A DNA stretch of 64,000 bases. Source: Trinickia soli. Its GTDB lineage: Bacteria; Pseudomonadota; Gammaproteobacteria; Burkholderiales; Burkholderiaceae. The stretch lies in contig NZ_PNYB01000025.1 in the NCBI RefSeq assembly GCF_002879855.1, forward strand, positions 1 to 64,000. The letters run 5' to 3'. Below are positions 1 through 8,816 of the stretch, in pieces. Positions within the stretch are counted from its first letter, which is position 1; each line of letters begins with the position of its first letter. Made by a program: the position numbers and the translations under genes. A model generated the notes under the pieces. It saw only the letters and a program-made list of their open reading frames with translations, did no database searches and was not told where the DNA came from.

Positions 1-5
1 CGCGG

Positions 6-48
6 GCGGGAGTTGTCCACCGCCGTGCCGGCCGTGGACAACTCCCGC
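6..48. repeat. Perfect 15-bp inverted repeat at the left edge
   Basis: Arms at 6-20 (GCGGGAGTTGTCCAC) and 34-48 are exact reverse complements, separated by 13 nt. A strong hairpin would form in RNA from either strand, but neither side is followed by a U-tract, so a standard intrinsic terminator is not indicated. It lies about 130 bp beyond the stop of the minus-strand acyl-CoA-binding protein gene, in the direction of its transcription. The core of each arm loosely resembles a DnaA box, but the match is poor. The rest of 1-175 shows no gene I can support. Confidence 0.7.
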
Positions 49-175
49 TTTCCGATAGAGATACAGCGACCCCTGAACCCCCACACCACCTACCGGTTCA
101 GACTCCTCTCAGGATTGGAAAATACTCTACGGCGTTCGGCGCCGCGCCGGGCCCGCGGCTTCGCCGACCTGCAGG

Positions 176-445
176 TCAGCTTGCCGTGCCGTTTTTCAAC
201 GATTCGACGAGTTCGACGTATTGCTGTTTCGCGACTTCCTGCGCGGTGCCTGCCAGCGAGGCCCAGGCATCGTATTTGTACTTGCCGACGATGTCGGCGA
301 AGCCCGGTTTATCGCCATGCACGTCGCCTTCAGTGGCTTGCTTGAACAACGCATACAGACGCAGCAGCGTCATGTTGGCGGGTTTCTCGGGCAGGGCTTT
401 GACGTCCACCTGCGCCTGCTCGAACTGCGCGTCGACACTGCTCAT
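176..445 (-). CDS. Acyl-CoA-binding protein (ACBP family)
   Basis: An 89-residue protein, the usual length for a stand-alone ACBP: a cytosolic four-helix bundle that holds long-chain acyl-CoA esters. The family signature is visible as YALFKQATEGD at residues 31-41, with Y31 and K35 as the usual ligand contacts, followed by KYKYDAW (55-61), which carries the lysine that binds the CoA 3'-phosphate. The chosen start (MSSVDAQ) has a GGAGAG ribosome site 6 nt upstream; an in-frame ATG six codons earlier does not. The gene is divergent from tsaB across about 170 bp. ACBPs are mainly eukaryotic but occur in a minority of proteobacteria, including Burkholderiaceae. Its physiological partner cannot be deduced from the neighbours. 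Confidence 0.93.
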   Translation of the reverse strand: MSSVDAQFEQAQVDVKALPEKPANMTLLRLYALFKQATEGDVHGDKPGFADIVGKYKYDAWASLAGTAQEVAKQQYVELVESLKNGTAS

Positions 446-618
446 GACCACTCTCCGGTGCAAAAACGATAGGGCCGCCGATCATAGCAAGCGAATCCGC
501 GCAGGTGCTGGAGCGATGCTTCCAAACGTGCGCGGGCGAGCGCTTGCCCGCACGATCGCGCTCGGCGAGCCGCATTCGAGCGGCGGGACGTGACACTACC
601 CGCATTACAATAACGCCC

Positions 619-1383
619 ATGACATCAACCGTGCTGCTTGCCCTCGATACCTCGACCGAATTTTGCTCGGTTGCATTGCTTCGCTCCGACGCGTCCTCGA
701 CCACGTCGGAAGCGGCTCCTCCGCGCATCTGGATGCGCCATGAACAGACCGGCGCCGTCTCCAGCACGCGCGTGCTGCCCGCCGTGCGGGAATTGTTTGA
801 CGAAGCGGGCCTGGCGCTCGCCCAATGCCACGCCGTAGCGTTCGGCGCCGGCCCAGGCTCGTTTACCGGATTGCGTACCGCCACTGGTGTCGCGCAGGGG
901 CTCGCGTTCGGGCTCGGGGTGCCCGTCGTGCCGATCAGCACACTGCTCGCCTGCGCCGAAAGCGTGCGGCTGCGCCACCCCGCCGTTTCGCGGGTGCTCG
1001 CAGTGCTCGACGCGCGCATGGACGAGGTCTATTGGGCCGATTATGCGTGGGATCCGGCCGCAGGCGAATGGCGCACGGTGACGCCGCCGTCGCTCGGCGC
1101 CCCGGACTCGCTGGTCGCTCCTGCCGGGCCTTTCGCGCTGGCTGGAAACGCCGCCCGAGCGTTCGGCTCGCGCTTGACGGCCGCCGGGCGCGCCGCCGTC
1201 ATCGACCACGACGCGCTGCCGCATGCGCAGCCGCTCGCGCTTGCCGCGCTGCGTGCGTATCGCGCCGGCCGCACGGTGAGCGCCGAGCACGCGGCGCCCG
1301 AGTACGTACGCGACAAAGTCGCCCAAACGAGCGCCGAGCGCATGGCCGAGAGGGCGGCCCGTGGCGAACAGGAGGGGCGATGA
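619..1383 (+). CDS. tsaB: tRNA t6A37 threonylcarbamoyltransferase complex subunit TsaB
   Basis: A 254-residue protein of the ASKHA (actin/hsp70-like) fold. TsaB (YeaZ) is the non-catalytic partner that dimerises with TsaD and, with TsaE, places threonylcarbamoyl on A37 of ANN-decoding tRNAs in the cytosol. The N-terminal phosphate-1-like loop LALDTSTEFCSVAL and the family hallmark GAGPGSFTGLR (near residue 75) are intact. The ATG at 619 was chosen because homology begins there; the longer frame upstream is unrelated sequence. Its stop overlaps the rimI start (ATGA), so tsaB, rimI, the uracil-DNA glycosylase and the DUF1853 gene form a tight operon. Confidence 0.95.
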   Translation: MTSTVLLALDTSTEFCSVALLRSDASSTTSEAAPPRIWMRHEQTGAVSSTRVLPAVRELFDEAGLALAQCHAVAFGAGPGSFTGLRTATGVAQGLAFGLGVPVVPISTLLACAESVRLRHPAVSRVLAVLDARMDEVYWADYAWDPAAGEWRTVTPPSLGAPDSLVAPAGPFALAGNAARAFGSRLTAAGRAAVIDHDALPHAQPLALAALRAYRAGRTVSAEHAAPEYVRDKVAQTSAERMAERAARGEQEGR

Positions 1384-1874
1384 GCGGAGTGTTGCTCGCC
1401 GATCGCTATATGTCGCCGATGACCGAAGCCGATCTTGACGAAGTCGCGGCTGTCGAACGCGACGCCTATGAATTCCCGTGGTCGCGCGGCAATTTCGAAG
1501 ATTCGTTGCGCAACGGGTACTTCGGCGTGTGCATGCGGCATGTCACGGGCGCCTTGATCGGCTATTGCGTCTTGATGCCGGTCGTCGACGAGATGCATCT
1601 GCTCAATCTCTGCGTCGCCCCGCACACGCAGGGCACGGGCGCCGGCCTGACCTTGTTGCGCGAGGCTGTCCGAATCACGCGCGGCAAGCAGTTGAGCGGT
1701 CTCTTGCTCGAAGTGCGGCCGTCCAATCTGCGCGCGCTTCGGTTGTACGAACGGTTCGGGTTCGCGACGATCGGGCGACGCAAGAACTACTATCCGGCAC
1801 GGCGGCACGGCCGCGAGGATGCGCTGGTGATGCGCTACACGTTTCCAAAGGAGGGCGACAATGGCGCTCGATGA
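1380..1874 (+). CDS. rimI: Ribosomal protein S18-alanine N-acetyltransferase RimI
   Basis: A 164-residue GNAT acetyltransferase that transfers acetyl from acetyl-CoA to the N-terminal alanine of ribosomal protein S18. The acetyl-CoA pyrophosphate loop appears as QGTGAG in VAPHTQGTGAGLTLL, and the C-terminal RPSNLRALRLYERFGF block is typical of RimI. The ATG at 1380 overlaps the tsaB stop and is preceded by a strong AGGAGGGG ribosome site within the end of tsaB. The 3' end overlaps the next gene by 14 nt. The tsaB-rimI pairing is common in proteobacteria and supports the assignment over a generic GNAT. Confidence 0.93.
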   Translation: MSGVLLADRYMSPMTEADLDEVAAVERDAYEFPWSRGNFEDSLRNGYFGVCMRHVTGALIGYCVLMPVVDEMHLLNLCVAPHTQGTGAGLTLLREAVRITRGKQLSGLLLEVRPSNLRALRLYERFGFATIGRRKNYYPARRHGREDALVMRYTFPKEGDNGAR

Positions 1875-2862
1875 AGCCGCGCTCGATACGCTCGGCCTTG
1901 CGACGCTGTGGGTGCGACGCGGTGCGAAGGCGAATCCCGGCGTTCGCGCCGCTGACCCTTTGCCAGCCTCCACGCATGAGTACGAGCGGGCCAAAGAAGC
2001 GCAGCGCGCGGCGTTGCCAGATCAGGGGCAAGCGCTGATGCACGGCCGGGCACCTGCCTCCGGGCACGTGGTGGCCGCGCCGGCACCGATCGCTGCGCGT
2101 GGGCAACAAGCGTTGTCTGGATCGACGGAAACGGGCGATCGCGATAGCGAGGCAAAGCATGTCGCCGATGCGACGGCATGGGACGAGATCGATCGCCCGC
2201 TCGACGAGACGGCCGTTGACACGCCGTTGCCCGCGACGCCCGCCTCGGCCCGCGCGCGCGCGGACGGCGAGGGCGAGATTGCGATGCTCGATTGGAGCGA
2301 ACTCGAAGCGCGCGTCTCGGCCTGCGAGCGCTGCAGGCTATGCGAGAAGCGTACGAACACGGTGTTCGGCGTTGGCGATCGGGCGGCCGAGTGGATGTTG
2401 ATCGGCGAAGCGCCCGGCGAAAACGAAGACAAACAGGGCGAACCTTTCGTCGGGCAGGCGGGCAGGTTGCTCGACAGTATGATGCGCGCGCTCGCGCTCG
2501 CACGCGGCGAGAACGTCTACATCGCGAACGTCGTCAAATGCAGGCCGCCCGGCAACCGCAATCCCGAGCCTGACGAAGCGGCGAGCTGCGAGCCCTATCT
2601 GCGGCGCCAGGTCGCGCTCGTCAAGCCCAGGCTCATCGTCGCATTGGGACGTGTGGCCGCGCAGAACCTGCTCAAGACCGACGCCAGCATCTCGTCGTTA
2701 CGGGGCCGTGTGCATCGTTACGAGGACGTACCCGTCATCGTGACCTACCACCCCGCTTATTTGCTGCGAAGCTTGCAAGACAAGGCGAAGGCATGGGCCG
2801 ACCTGTGCCTTGCCGACGCCACCTATCGAGAACTGCTCGCCGAACAGAAGGCGGCGCGATGA
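1861..2862 (+). CDS. Family 4-type uracil-DNA glycosylase with long N-terminal extension
   Basis: A 333-residue protein. The C-terminal part (about residues 145-325) is a [4Fe-4S] uracil-DNA glycosylase that removes uracil from DNA to start base excision repair. Visible hallmarks are CERCRLCEKR and two more cysteines (VVKCRPPGN, SCEPYLRR) as cluster ligands, the active-site motif GEAPGENEDKQGEPFVGQAG, and the C-terminal HPAYLLRS loop. The first roughly 145 residues are Ala/Arg/Pro-rich, low complexity and not recognisable as a domain; family 4 enzymes are usually near 200-230 residues. The start at 1861 overlaps rimI and has GGAGGG upstream. The stop overlaps the next start. Confidence 0.9.
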   Translation: MALDEAALDTLGLATLWVRRGAKANPGVRAADPLPASTHEYERAKEAQRAALPDQGQALMHGRAPASGHVVAAPAPIAARGQQALSGSTETGDRDSEAKHVADATAWDEIDRPLDETAVDTPLPATPASARARADGEGEIAMLDWSELEARVSACERCRLCEKRTNTVFGVGDRAAEWMLIGEAPGENEDKQGEPFVGQAGRLLDSMMRALALARGENVYIANVVKCRPPGNRNPEPDEAASCEPYLRRQVALVKPRLIVALGRVAAQNLLKTDASISSLRGRVHRYEDVPVIVTYHPAYLLRSLQDKAKAWADLCLADATYRELLAEQKAAR

Positions 2863-3848
2863 GCGCGCTCGAGCCGGCCGCCGACCCAGCCGCCGCGCTC
2901 GATGCGTTGCAGTGCGCGTTGTCCGATCCCACCGTGCGCGATCTGGCGTGGCTGTTACTGAGCCCCTCGTTGCTGCGCGCGCAGCCGCCTGCGGGCGAAC
3001 TTGCCGATCCGTTCGAGACGCCTGACGAGGCAGCCGCCACAGTCGCCTGGCTGCTCCGGCTCGATCGCGATGCAAGCCCGTTGCGACAAGCGATCGCATC
3101 GACGCCGATCGCGCGCCTTGGCCGTTATGCGGAGTGCTTACTCGGCTTTTTCTTGCAGCACGGCCCGGCGGCTCGACTCGTCGCGGCCAATGTCGCGCTG
3201 CGGCTCGCAGGGCGCACGATCGGCGAGTGCGATTTTCTCGTGGAAGCGGCGAGCGGCCGGAGGCTGCACTGGGAACTGGCCGTCAAATGCTATTTGCACG
3301 CGGGCGGCGAGCGCGCCGAGTTGGCCGACTATGTCGGCCCCAATCTTCAAGATCGTTTCGACCTGAAGCTCGCGCACCTGCTCGGCCACCAATTGCGGCT
3401 GTCGGCGCGCGACGAGTTCGCGGCGTTGGGTCACGTGGGACCCTGGCAGGCACAGATGTTCGTCAAGGGCTGGTTGTTCTATCGCTGGCACGACGTGCCG
3501 CCGATGCCGCTTGCCGTCGACGCGGCTCATCACCGGGGCTTTTGGGTTACCCGAAGCGAATGGGCAGCGTTTTGCGCGATTCGCCCCGGCGCGCGTTGGG
3601 TCGTGTTGCCGCGCCTGGCTTGGCTCGCGCCTCGGCCCGAGATAGCAAACGCCGATATCGATGCGGCGGGACTGTCGCAGCCCGGGACGCTGGCCGAGCG
3701 ACTCGCGCAGCAAAGCGGGCCGACAATGGTGGCAGCTTTCGAGCAGAAATCGACGCCGCAAGGGCACTGGCATGAGGCGGCCCGAGGGTTCGTCGTACCG
3801 GATTCGTGGCCGGAACAGGCGAGGGCGTTTGCGCTGAGCCTCGCGTGA
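2859..3848 (+). CDS. DUF1853 family protein
   Basis: A 329-residue protein that I recognise as DUF1853 (COG3782), a proteobacterial family without an assigned function. The conserved block GECDFLVEAASGRRLHWELA (122-141), continuing into VK143, is present, and DRFDLKLAHLLGHQL follows. E123, D125, E139 and K143 form an acidic/acidic/lysine array reminiscent of PD-(D/E)XK nuclease-like folds. That reading is my inference from the pattern only, and the E-x3-K spacing is not canonical. No signal peptide or membrane segment is evident, so it is probably cytosolic. The ATG overlaps the stop of the uracil-DNA glycosylase gene (GATGA), so it is the last gene of the tsaB operon, next to a DNA repair enzyme. 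Confidence 0.85.
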   Translation: MSALEPAADPAAALDALQCALSDPTVRDLAWLLLSPSLLRAQPPAGELADPFETPDEAAATVAWLLRLDRDASPLRQAIASTPIARLGRYAECLLGFFLQHGPAARLVAANVALRLAGRTIGECDFLVEAASGRRLHWELAVKCYLHAGGERAELADYVGPNLQDRFDLKLAHLLGHQLRLSARDEFAALGHVGPWQAQMFVKGWLFYRWHDVPPMPLAVDAAHHRGFWVTRSEWAAFCAIRPGARWVVLPRLAWLAPRPEIANADIDAAGLSQPGTLAERLAQQSGPTMVAAFEQKSTPQGHWHEAARGFVVPDSWPEQARAFALSLA

Positions 3849-3936
3849 GCGCAACGGGGCACTACACCATCGGGCTACGACTTGACGGTGATGCACGGCG
3901 CGCCGGCCGGGGCCGCAATCGCCTGCGCGCGGGGCG

Positions 3937-4746
3937 CTACCACCACCGATGAAAATGATGCAACGGCCCGACACCGGTCCCTACTTGAAGGCGTACGCTC
4001 TCGCGCAGGGCATCGACGAGATAGGCTTTCGCGTCGGTCACGGCACTGAGCCAGTCCGGGCGCTGTGTGCTCAGGGCGGCGATGGCGGCCGAGAGCGTGC
4101 AACCCGTGCCGTGTGTCTGCGTGACGGCCACGCGTGCGGCGCCGAGCCGGTGGGAGCCGGTATCGTCGATGAGCCAATCGGGACTTTCCTCGCCGCCGAG
4201 ATGTCCTCCCTTCATCAGTACCGCGCGCGCGCCCATGGCCCGCATGGCTTCGCCGTGCCGACGCATCGCGGCTTCGTCGGTGGCTGGGGCGTCGGCGCCG
4301 ACGAGCGCGGCGGCTTCGTCGAGATTCGGAGTGACGAGCCCGGCCAGCGGCAATAGTTGCTCGCGCAGGGCTGCAACGGCGTCGGGCGCCAGCAGCGCGT
4401 GGCCGTTCTTGGACATCATCACCGTGTCGAGAACCACGCGAGGCGGCCGGTAGCGGCGCAACGCCGCGGCGACGGCGCAGACGATATCGGCGTTCGCCAG
4501 CATGCCGATTTTTACGGCGTCGATGCGAATATCTTCGAAGACGGCATCGAGTTGCGCCGTGACGAATGCGCTGTCGGGAACATGAACGCTGCGCACGCCG
4601 TGCGTGTTCTGCGCCGTCAGCGCCGTGACGACGCTCGCGCCGTAGACGCCCAAGGCCGAGAACGTCTTCAGATCGGCCTGAATCCCGGCGCCGCCGCCGG
4701 AATCCGAGCCGGCGATCGTCAGGACGTTATGGATGGTGCGGTTCAT
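3937..4746 (-). CDS. thiD: Hydroxymethylpyrimidine/phosphomethylpyrimidine kinase
   Basis: A 269-residue ribokinase-fold enzyme of thiamine synthesis. It phosphorylates HMP and then HMP-phosphate to give HMP-diphosphate for coupling to the thiazole moiety. The N-terminal substrate-binding motif IAGSDSGGGAGIQADLKTFS and the C-terminal anion-hole and catalytic motif THGTGCTLSAAIAA are both intact, and the length matches the family. It is convergent with the DUF1853 gene and lies 30 nt downstream of lplT on the same strand, so readthrough from lplT is possible. No thiamine riboswitch was recognised in the short upstream gap. Confidence 0.95.
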   Translation of the reverse strand: MNRTIHNVLTIAGSDSGGGAGIQADLKTFSALGVYGASVVTALTAQNTHGVRSVHVPDSAFVTAQLDAVFEDIRIDAVKIGMLANADIVCAVAAALRRYRPPRVVLDTVMMSKNGHALLAPDAVAALREQLLPLAGLVTPNLDEAAALVGADAPATDEAAMRRHGEAMRAMGARAVLMKGGHLGGEESPDWLIDDTGSHRLGAARVAVTQTHGTGCTLSAAIAALSTQRPDWLSAVTDAKAYLVDALRESVRLQVGTGVGPLHHFHRWW

Positions 4747-4776
4747 GGCGAGCGGTCGCGATGCGGCCCCGCGGCG

Positions 4777-6084
4777 TCAGTGCTTGACTTCGCCTATCAG
4801 CGCGACTGAATCGAAGGCGCGTTGATTGGCTTGGTGACGGCGCATGACGACCCACATCATGAGGCAGACAAATGTGCCGAACAGCACGATGACGACCGAC
4901 ACCGGCACATCGAGCCACACGAGCACGGCATAAAGGCACAGCATGATCAGAACCGAGAGGTTCTCGTTGAAGTTCTGTACCGCAATCGAATGACCGGCCG
5001 ATAACAGCACATGCCCTCGATGCTGCAGGAGGGCGTTCATCGGGACAACGAAAAATCCCGACAGCGCCCCGACGATCATCAGGAACAGATAAGCGATGAC
5101 GAGATAGCCCGGCACGTGCAGGCGACCGAAATAAAAGCCCCAGTTGGCCGGTATGAGATGGCGCGTGTAGAACGCCATCAGCATGACGGCCACGCCCATC
5201 ATGATCCCGACGGGTAGCACCGTCAGCGATTTCTTGAGCGGCACGCGGGCGGCCGCATACATTGCCCCGGCGGCCACGCCGACAGCCACGATCGCCTGCA
5301 GGATCGCGCCTTCCGACAGCGACATCCCCAGCGACACTTCCGCCCATTTCAAGACAATGAACTGCAGCGTGGCGCCGGCGCCCCAGAACAGCGTCGTGAC
5401 GGCCAGAGAAATCTGCCCCAGCTTGTCGCGCCACAACGTGAGGAAGCAATCGGCGAAATCGGTGATGAGCCTGATCGGTCCGTGCTGCTGCTTGGGATAG
5501 CGGGCACCCGTATCGGGGATGCGAAGGTTGAACAGCGCGGCCGTGACGTAGATGCCCATGATGACCACCATGGCCGCCTCGGCCGGCGTGGCGACGAAGG
5601 GCATATGGTGCTTGAGCATGTGTGAGGCGATATGCGGACTGATTAACGCGCCGCCGAGCACCGTGCCGAGGATGATCGATGCGACGGTCGTGCCTTCGAT
5701 CCAGCCGTTGGCTGCGACGAGGCGCTCGGGCGGCAACAACTCGGTCAGGATTCCGTACTTGGCCGGCGAGTAGGCGGCGGCGCCGAAGCCGACGATGCCG
5801 TACGCGGCCAACGGATGAGCTCCGACGAGCATGACCACACAGCCCACGATCTTGATCGTGTTGGTCACGAACATGACGCGCCCCTTGGGCCGGGAATCGG
5901 CGAACGCGCCGACAAACGCGGCCAGTACGACGTAGGACAGGACGAAGAACAGCTTGAGCAGCGGCGTCATCCAGTTCGGGGCATGGAGATCTTTCAGCAG
6001 GGCAATGGCGGCGATCAGAAGGGCGCTATCGGCCAGCGATGAAAAAAACTGCGCGGCCATGATGGAGTAAAAACCTTTTTTCAT
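4777..6084 (-). CDS. lplT: Lysophospholipid transporter LplT (MFS)
   Basis: A 435-residue multi-pass inner-membrane protein of the major facilitator superfamily. LplT flips lysophospholipids, mainly lysophosphatidylethanolamine, from the periplasmic to the cytoplasmic face for re-acylation. The start MKKGFYSIMAAQFFSSLADSALL and the segment FGAAAYSPAKYGILTELLPPE are characteristic, and about 11-12 hydrophobic helices are visible. In E. coli lplT is joined to the acyltransferase gene aas; here no aas follows, only thiD. It is divergent from alr across about 210 bp. The weak AAGGAC upstream is the only ribosome-site candidate. Confidence 0.92.
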   Translation of the reverse strand: MKKGFYSIMAAQFFSSLADSALLIAAIALLKDLHAPNWMTPLLKLFFVLSYVVLAAFVGAFADSRPKGRVMFVTNTIKIVGCVVMLVGAHPLAAYGIVGFGAAAYSPAKYGILTELLPPERLVAANGWIEGTTVASIILGTVLGGALISPHIASHMLKHHMPFVATPAEAAMVVIMGIYVTAALFNLRIPDTGARYPKQQHGPIRLITDFADCFLTLWRDKLGQISLAVTTLFWGAGATLQFIVLKWAEVSLGMSLSEGAILQAIVAVGVAAGAMYAAARVPLKKSLTVLPVGIMMGVAVMLMAFYTRHLIPANWGFYFGRLHVPGYLVIAYLFLMIVGALSGFFVVPMNALLQHRGHVLLSAGHSIAVQNFNENLSVLIMLCLYAVLVWLDVPVSVVIVLFGTFVCLMMWVVMRRHQANQRAFDSVALIGEVKH

Positions 6085-6298
6085 CTGATGCGGTGCGGTC
6101 CTTTGCGGCGCGTCCCCCCGGACGCGTCTGACGCGTTAGGACTTAGGCCGTTCGAAATGGGTTGTGCGCACGGCTTTATATCACGAAAATAGGTGCCTTC
6201 GGACGGCCGGCGCGCCGCCCGAACGGCGCGCGATCCGTTGTGCGTCGCACAACGCGCCGTTCTATCACGATTCGCCTCGTGCTCAATACGAAAACGTC

Positions 6299-7369
6299 AT
6301 GCCGCGCCCGCTTCTCGCCACCATTCATACCGCAGCCCTCGCCAACAATCTCGCGGTTGCCCGCCGCCACGCGCCCCATTCAAAAATCTGGGCCGTCGTC
6401 AAAGCGAACGCCTATGGCCACGGGCTCGCGCGCGCCTTTCCGGGGCTGCGCGCGACCGACGGTTTCGGACTACTCGACCTCGAAGAGGCCGTTAAATTAC
6501 GCGAATTGGGATGGGCCGGCCCTATCTTGCTGCTCGAAGGATTCTTTCGTCCGACCGATATCGATGTAATCGACCGCTACAGTCTGACGACGACGGTACA
6601 CAGCGACGAACAGCTGCGCATGCTCGAAATGGCGCGATTGTCCAAGCCGGTCAACATTCAGCTGAAGATGAACAGCGGAATGAACCGGCTCGGCTACACG
6701 CCCGACAAGTTCCGCGCTGCCTGGGAGCGCGCCCGTGCTTGCCCCGGTGTCGGCCAGATCGTGCTGATGACCCATTTTTCCGATGCGGATGGCGACCGCG
6801 GCATCGAACATCAGATCGACGCGTTCGAGCGCGGGGCCGAAGGCATCGCTGGGGCGCGTAGTCTATCGAACTCGGCGGCCACGCTTTGGCACCCTCGCGC
6901 CCACTTCGACTGGGTGCGGCCCGGCATCATCCTGTACGGCGCCTCGCCGTCGGGCGTCACGTCCTCGATCGAAGGCGTGGGGCTGCAGCCTGCCATGACG
7001 CTCGCCTCGGAGCTCATCGGCGTTCAAACGCTGGCAAAGGGACAGACTGTCGGATACGGATCGGCGTTTACGGCGCCTGGGCCGATGCGCATCGGCATCG
7101 TCGCCTGCGGTTATGCGGACGGCTACCTGCGGTGCGCACCCGAAGGCACGCCGATCATCGTCGACGGCGTCCGCACACGGCTGATCGGCCGCGTTTCGAT
7201 GGACATGCTCACAGTCGATCTGACGCCGTGCCCGACTGCGAACGTCGGCGCGCGCGTCGAGCTGTGGGGCGCGCAACTGCCCATCGACGACGTTGCGCGC
7301 GCATGCGGGACGATCGGCTACGAACTCATGTGCGCGGTGGCTCAACGGGTGCCCGTGTTGGCCGAGTAA
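6299..7369 (+). CDS. alr: Alanine racemase
   Basis: A 356-residue PLP enzyme that interconverts L- and D-alanine for peptidoglycan. The PLP-binding lysine is K35 in [10 protein letters not shown], and the catalytic tyrosine region [17 protein letters not shown] and the [10 protein letters not shown] stretch are present. The ATG at 6299 is chosen because alanine racemases begin a few residues before this first strand ([14 protein letters not shown]); the frame is open 45 codons further upstream but that part is not family-like. No neighbouring gene makes this a dedicated catabolic (DadX) locus, so the Alr/DadX distinction is open. It is divergent from lplT, and radA follows after 70 bp. Confidence 0.95.
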   Translation: MPRPLLATIHTAALANNLAVARRHAPHSKIWAVVKANAYGHGLARAFPGLRATDGFGLLDLEEAVKLRELGWAGPILLLEGFFRPTDIDVIDRYSLTTTVHSDEQLRMLEMARLSKPVNIQLKMNSGMNRLGYTPDKFRAAWERARACPGVGQIVLMTHFSDADGDRGIEHQIDAFERGAEGIAGARSLSNSAATLWHPRAHFDWVRPGIILYGASPSGVTSSIEGVGLQPAMTLASELIGVQTLAKGQTVGYGSAFTAPGPMRIGIVACGYADGYLRCAPEGTPIIVDGVRTRLIGRVSMDMLTVDLTPCPTANVGARVELWGAQLPIDDVARACGTIGYELMCAVAQRVPVLAE

Positions 7370-7439
7370 GCAGCGGCCCTGCGGCTTTCCGGCCGCATCG
7401 ATATTGAGATTGAAAGGAAAGAACGGCTAAGGACCGCGC

Positions 7440-8816
7440 GTGGCAAAACAGAAGACGACTTACAGCTGTACCGAATGCGGCGGTCAATCGCCGAAATGGC
7501 AGGGGCAGTGCCCTTCCTGCAACGCTTGGAACACCCTGGTCGAAACGGTCGCGCCGAGCGCCGGCTCGCATCGCTTTCAATCGCTGGCGAAGAGCGCGCC
7601 CGTGCAGCGGCTCGCCGATATCGAAGCGGCCGACGTGCCGCGCTTTTCCACGAGCATCGGCGAATTCGACCGCGTGCTGGGCGGCGGTTTTGTCGAAGGC
7701 GCCGTGGTGTTGATCGGCGGCGATCCCGGCATCGGCAAGTCTACGCTGCTGTTGCAATCGCTCGCTTCGCTATCCGAGGAGCGGCGCGCACTCTACATCA
7801 GCGGCGAGGAATCGGCGGCCCAGATCGGTTTGCGGGCGCAGCGGCTCGCGTTGCTGGAACCCGGTTCGCGGGCGGCCGATTTGAAACTGCTGGCCGAAAT
7901 CCAGCTCGAGAAGATCCAGGCCGCGATCGAGGCCGAGCAACCTGATGTGGCCGTCGTCGATTCGATTCAAACGATCTACTCCGATGCGCTGACTTCCGCG
8001 CCGGGCTCCGTTGCGCAGGTGCGCGAATGCGCCGCCCAACTGACGCGCATCGCGAAGCAATCGGGCACGACCATCGTCATGGTCGGACATGTGACGAAAG
8101 AGGGCAGTTTGGCGGGGCCGCGCGTGCTCGAGCATATCGTCGACACCGTGCTGTACTTCGAAGGGGATACGCATTCGTCGTTCAGGCTCGTGCGGGCGTT
8201 CAAGAACCGGTTCGGTGCCGTCAACGAGCTGGGCGTGTTTGCGATGACCGAGCGTGGACTGCGCGGCGTGGCCAATCCGTCGGCCCTCTTTCTATCGCAG
8301 CATGAACAGGTCGTGCCGGGTTCATGCGTGCTCGTGACGCAGGAAGGCTCGCGTCCGCTGCTCGTCGAAATTCAGGCGCTCGTCGATACGGCGCACGTGC
8401 CGAACCCGCGTCGGTTGGCCGTCGGGCTCGAGCAGAATCGGCTCGCGATGCTGCTGGCCGTGTTGCATCGGCACGCGGGTATTGCCTGCTTCGATCAGGA
8501 TGTGTTTCTCAATGCCGTCGGCGGCGTGAAGATCGCCGAACCCGCAGCCGATCTCGCCGTGCTGCTCGCGATTCATTCGTCGATGCGCAACAAGGCGTTG
8601 CCCAAAGGGCTGATCGTTTTCGGCGAAGTCGGCCTTGCGGGCGAAATCCGCCCGTCGCCGCGCGGACAGGAGCGTTTGAAAGAGGCCGCGAAGCTGGGCT
8701 TTACGGCCGCGTTGATTCCGAAGGCGAATGCACCGAAACAGCCTGTCGAAGGCTTGCAGGTTCACGCCGTCGAGCGTATCGAGCAGGCGATCGATCGGAT
8801 CAAGGAGCTGGAGTAG
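7440..8816 (+). CDS. radA: DNA repair ATPase RadA/Sms
   Basis: A 458-residue RecA-like branch-migration helicase acting in recombinational repair. In order: an N-terminal zinc finger (CTECGGQSPKWQGQCPSC), Walker A (GGDPGIGKST), the RadA-specific KNRFG motif (KNRFGAVNELGVF), and a C-terminal Lon protease-like domain (about residues 280-458). The start is GTG at 7440 with AAGGA about 9 nt upstream. Its last 17 nt overlap the end of the convergent CoA-transferase family gene. The alr-radA order is often seen in Burkholderiaceae. Confidence 0.95.
   Translation: MAKQKTTYSCTECGGQSPKWQGQCPSCNAWNTLVETVAPSAGSHRFQSLAKSAPVQRLADIEAADVPRFSTSIGEFDRVLGGGFVEGAVVLIGGDPGIGKSTLLLQSLASLSEERRALYISGEESAAQIGLRAQRLALLEPGSRAADLKLLAEIQLEKIQAAIEAEQPDVAVVDSIQTIYSDALTSAPGSVAQVRECAAQLTRIAKQSGTTIVMVGHVTKEGSLAGPRVLEHIVDTVLYFEGDTHSSFRLVRAFKNRFGAVNELGVFAMTERGLRGVANPSALFLSQHEQVVPGSCVLVTQEGSRPLLVEIQALVDTAHVPNPRRLAVGLEQNRLAMLLAVLHRHAGIACFDQDVFLNAVGGVKIAEPAADLAVLLAIHSSMRNKALPKGLIVFGEVGLAGEIRPSPRGQERLKEAAKLGFTAALIPKANAPKQPVEGLQVHAVERIEQAIDRIKELE

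Noticed and set aside
6-48. DnaA-box pair or replication origin
   Set aside because: TTGTCCAC arms differ from the DnaA consensus at key positions, and there is no box cluster, AT-rich region or dnaA/dnaN nearby.
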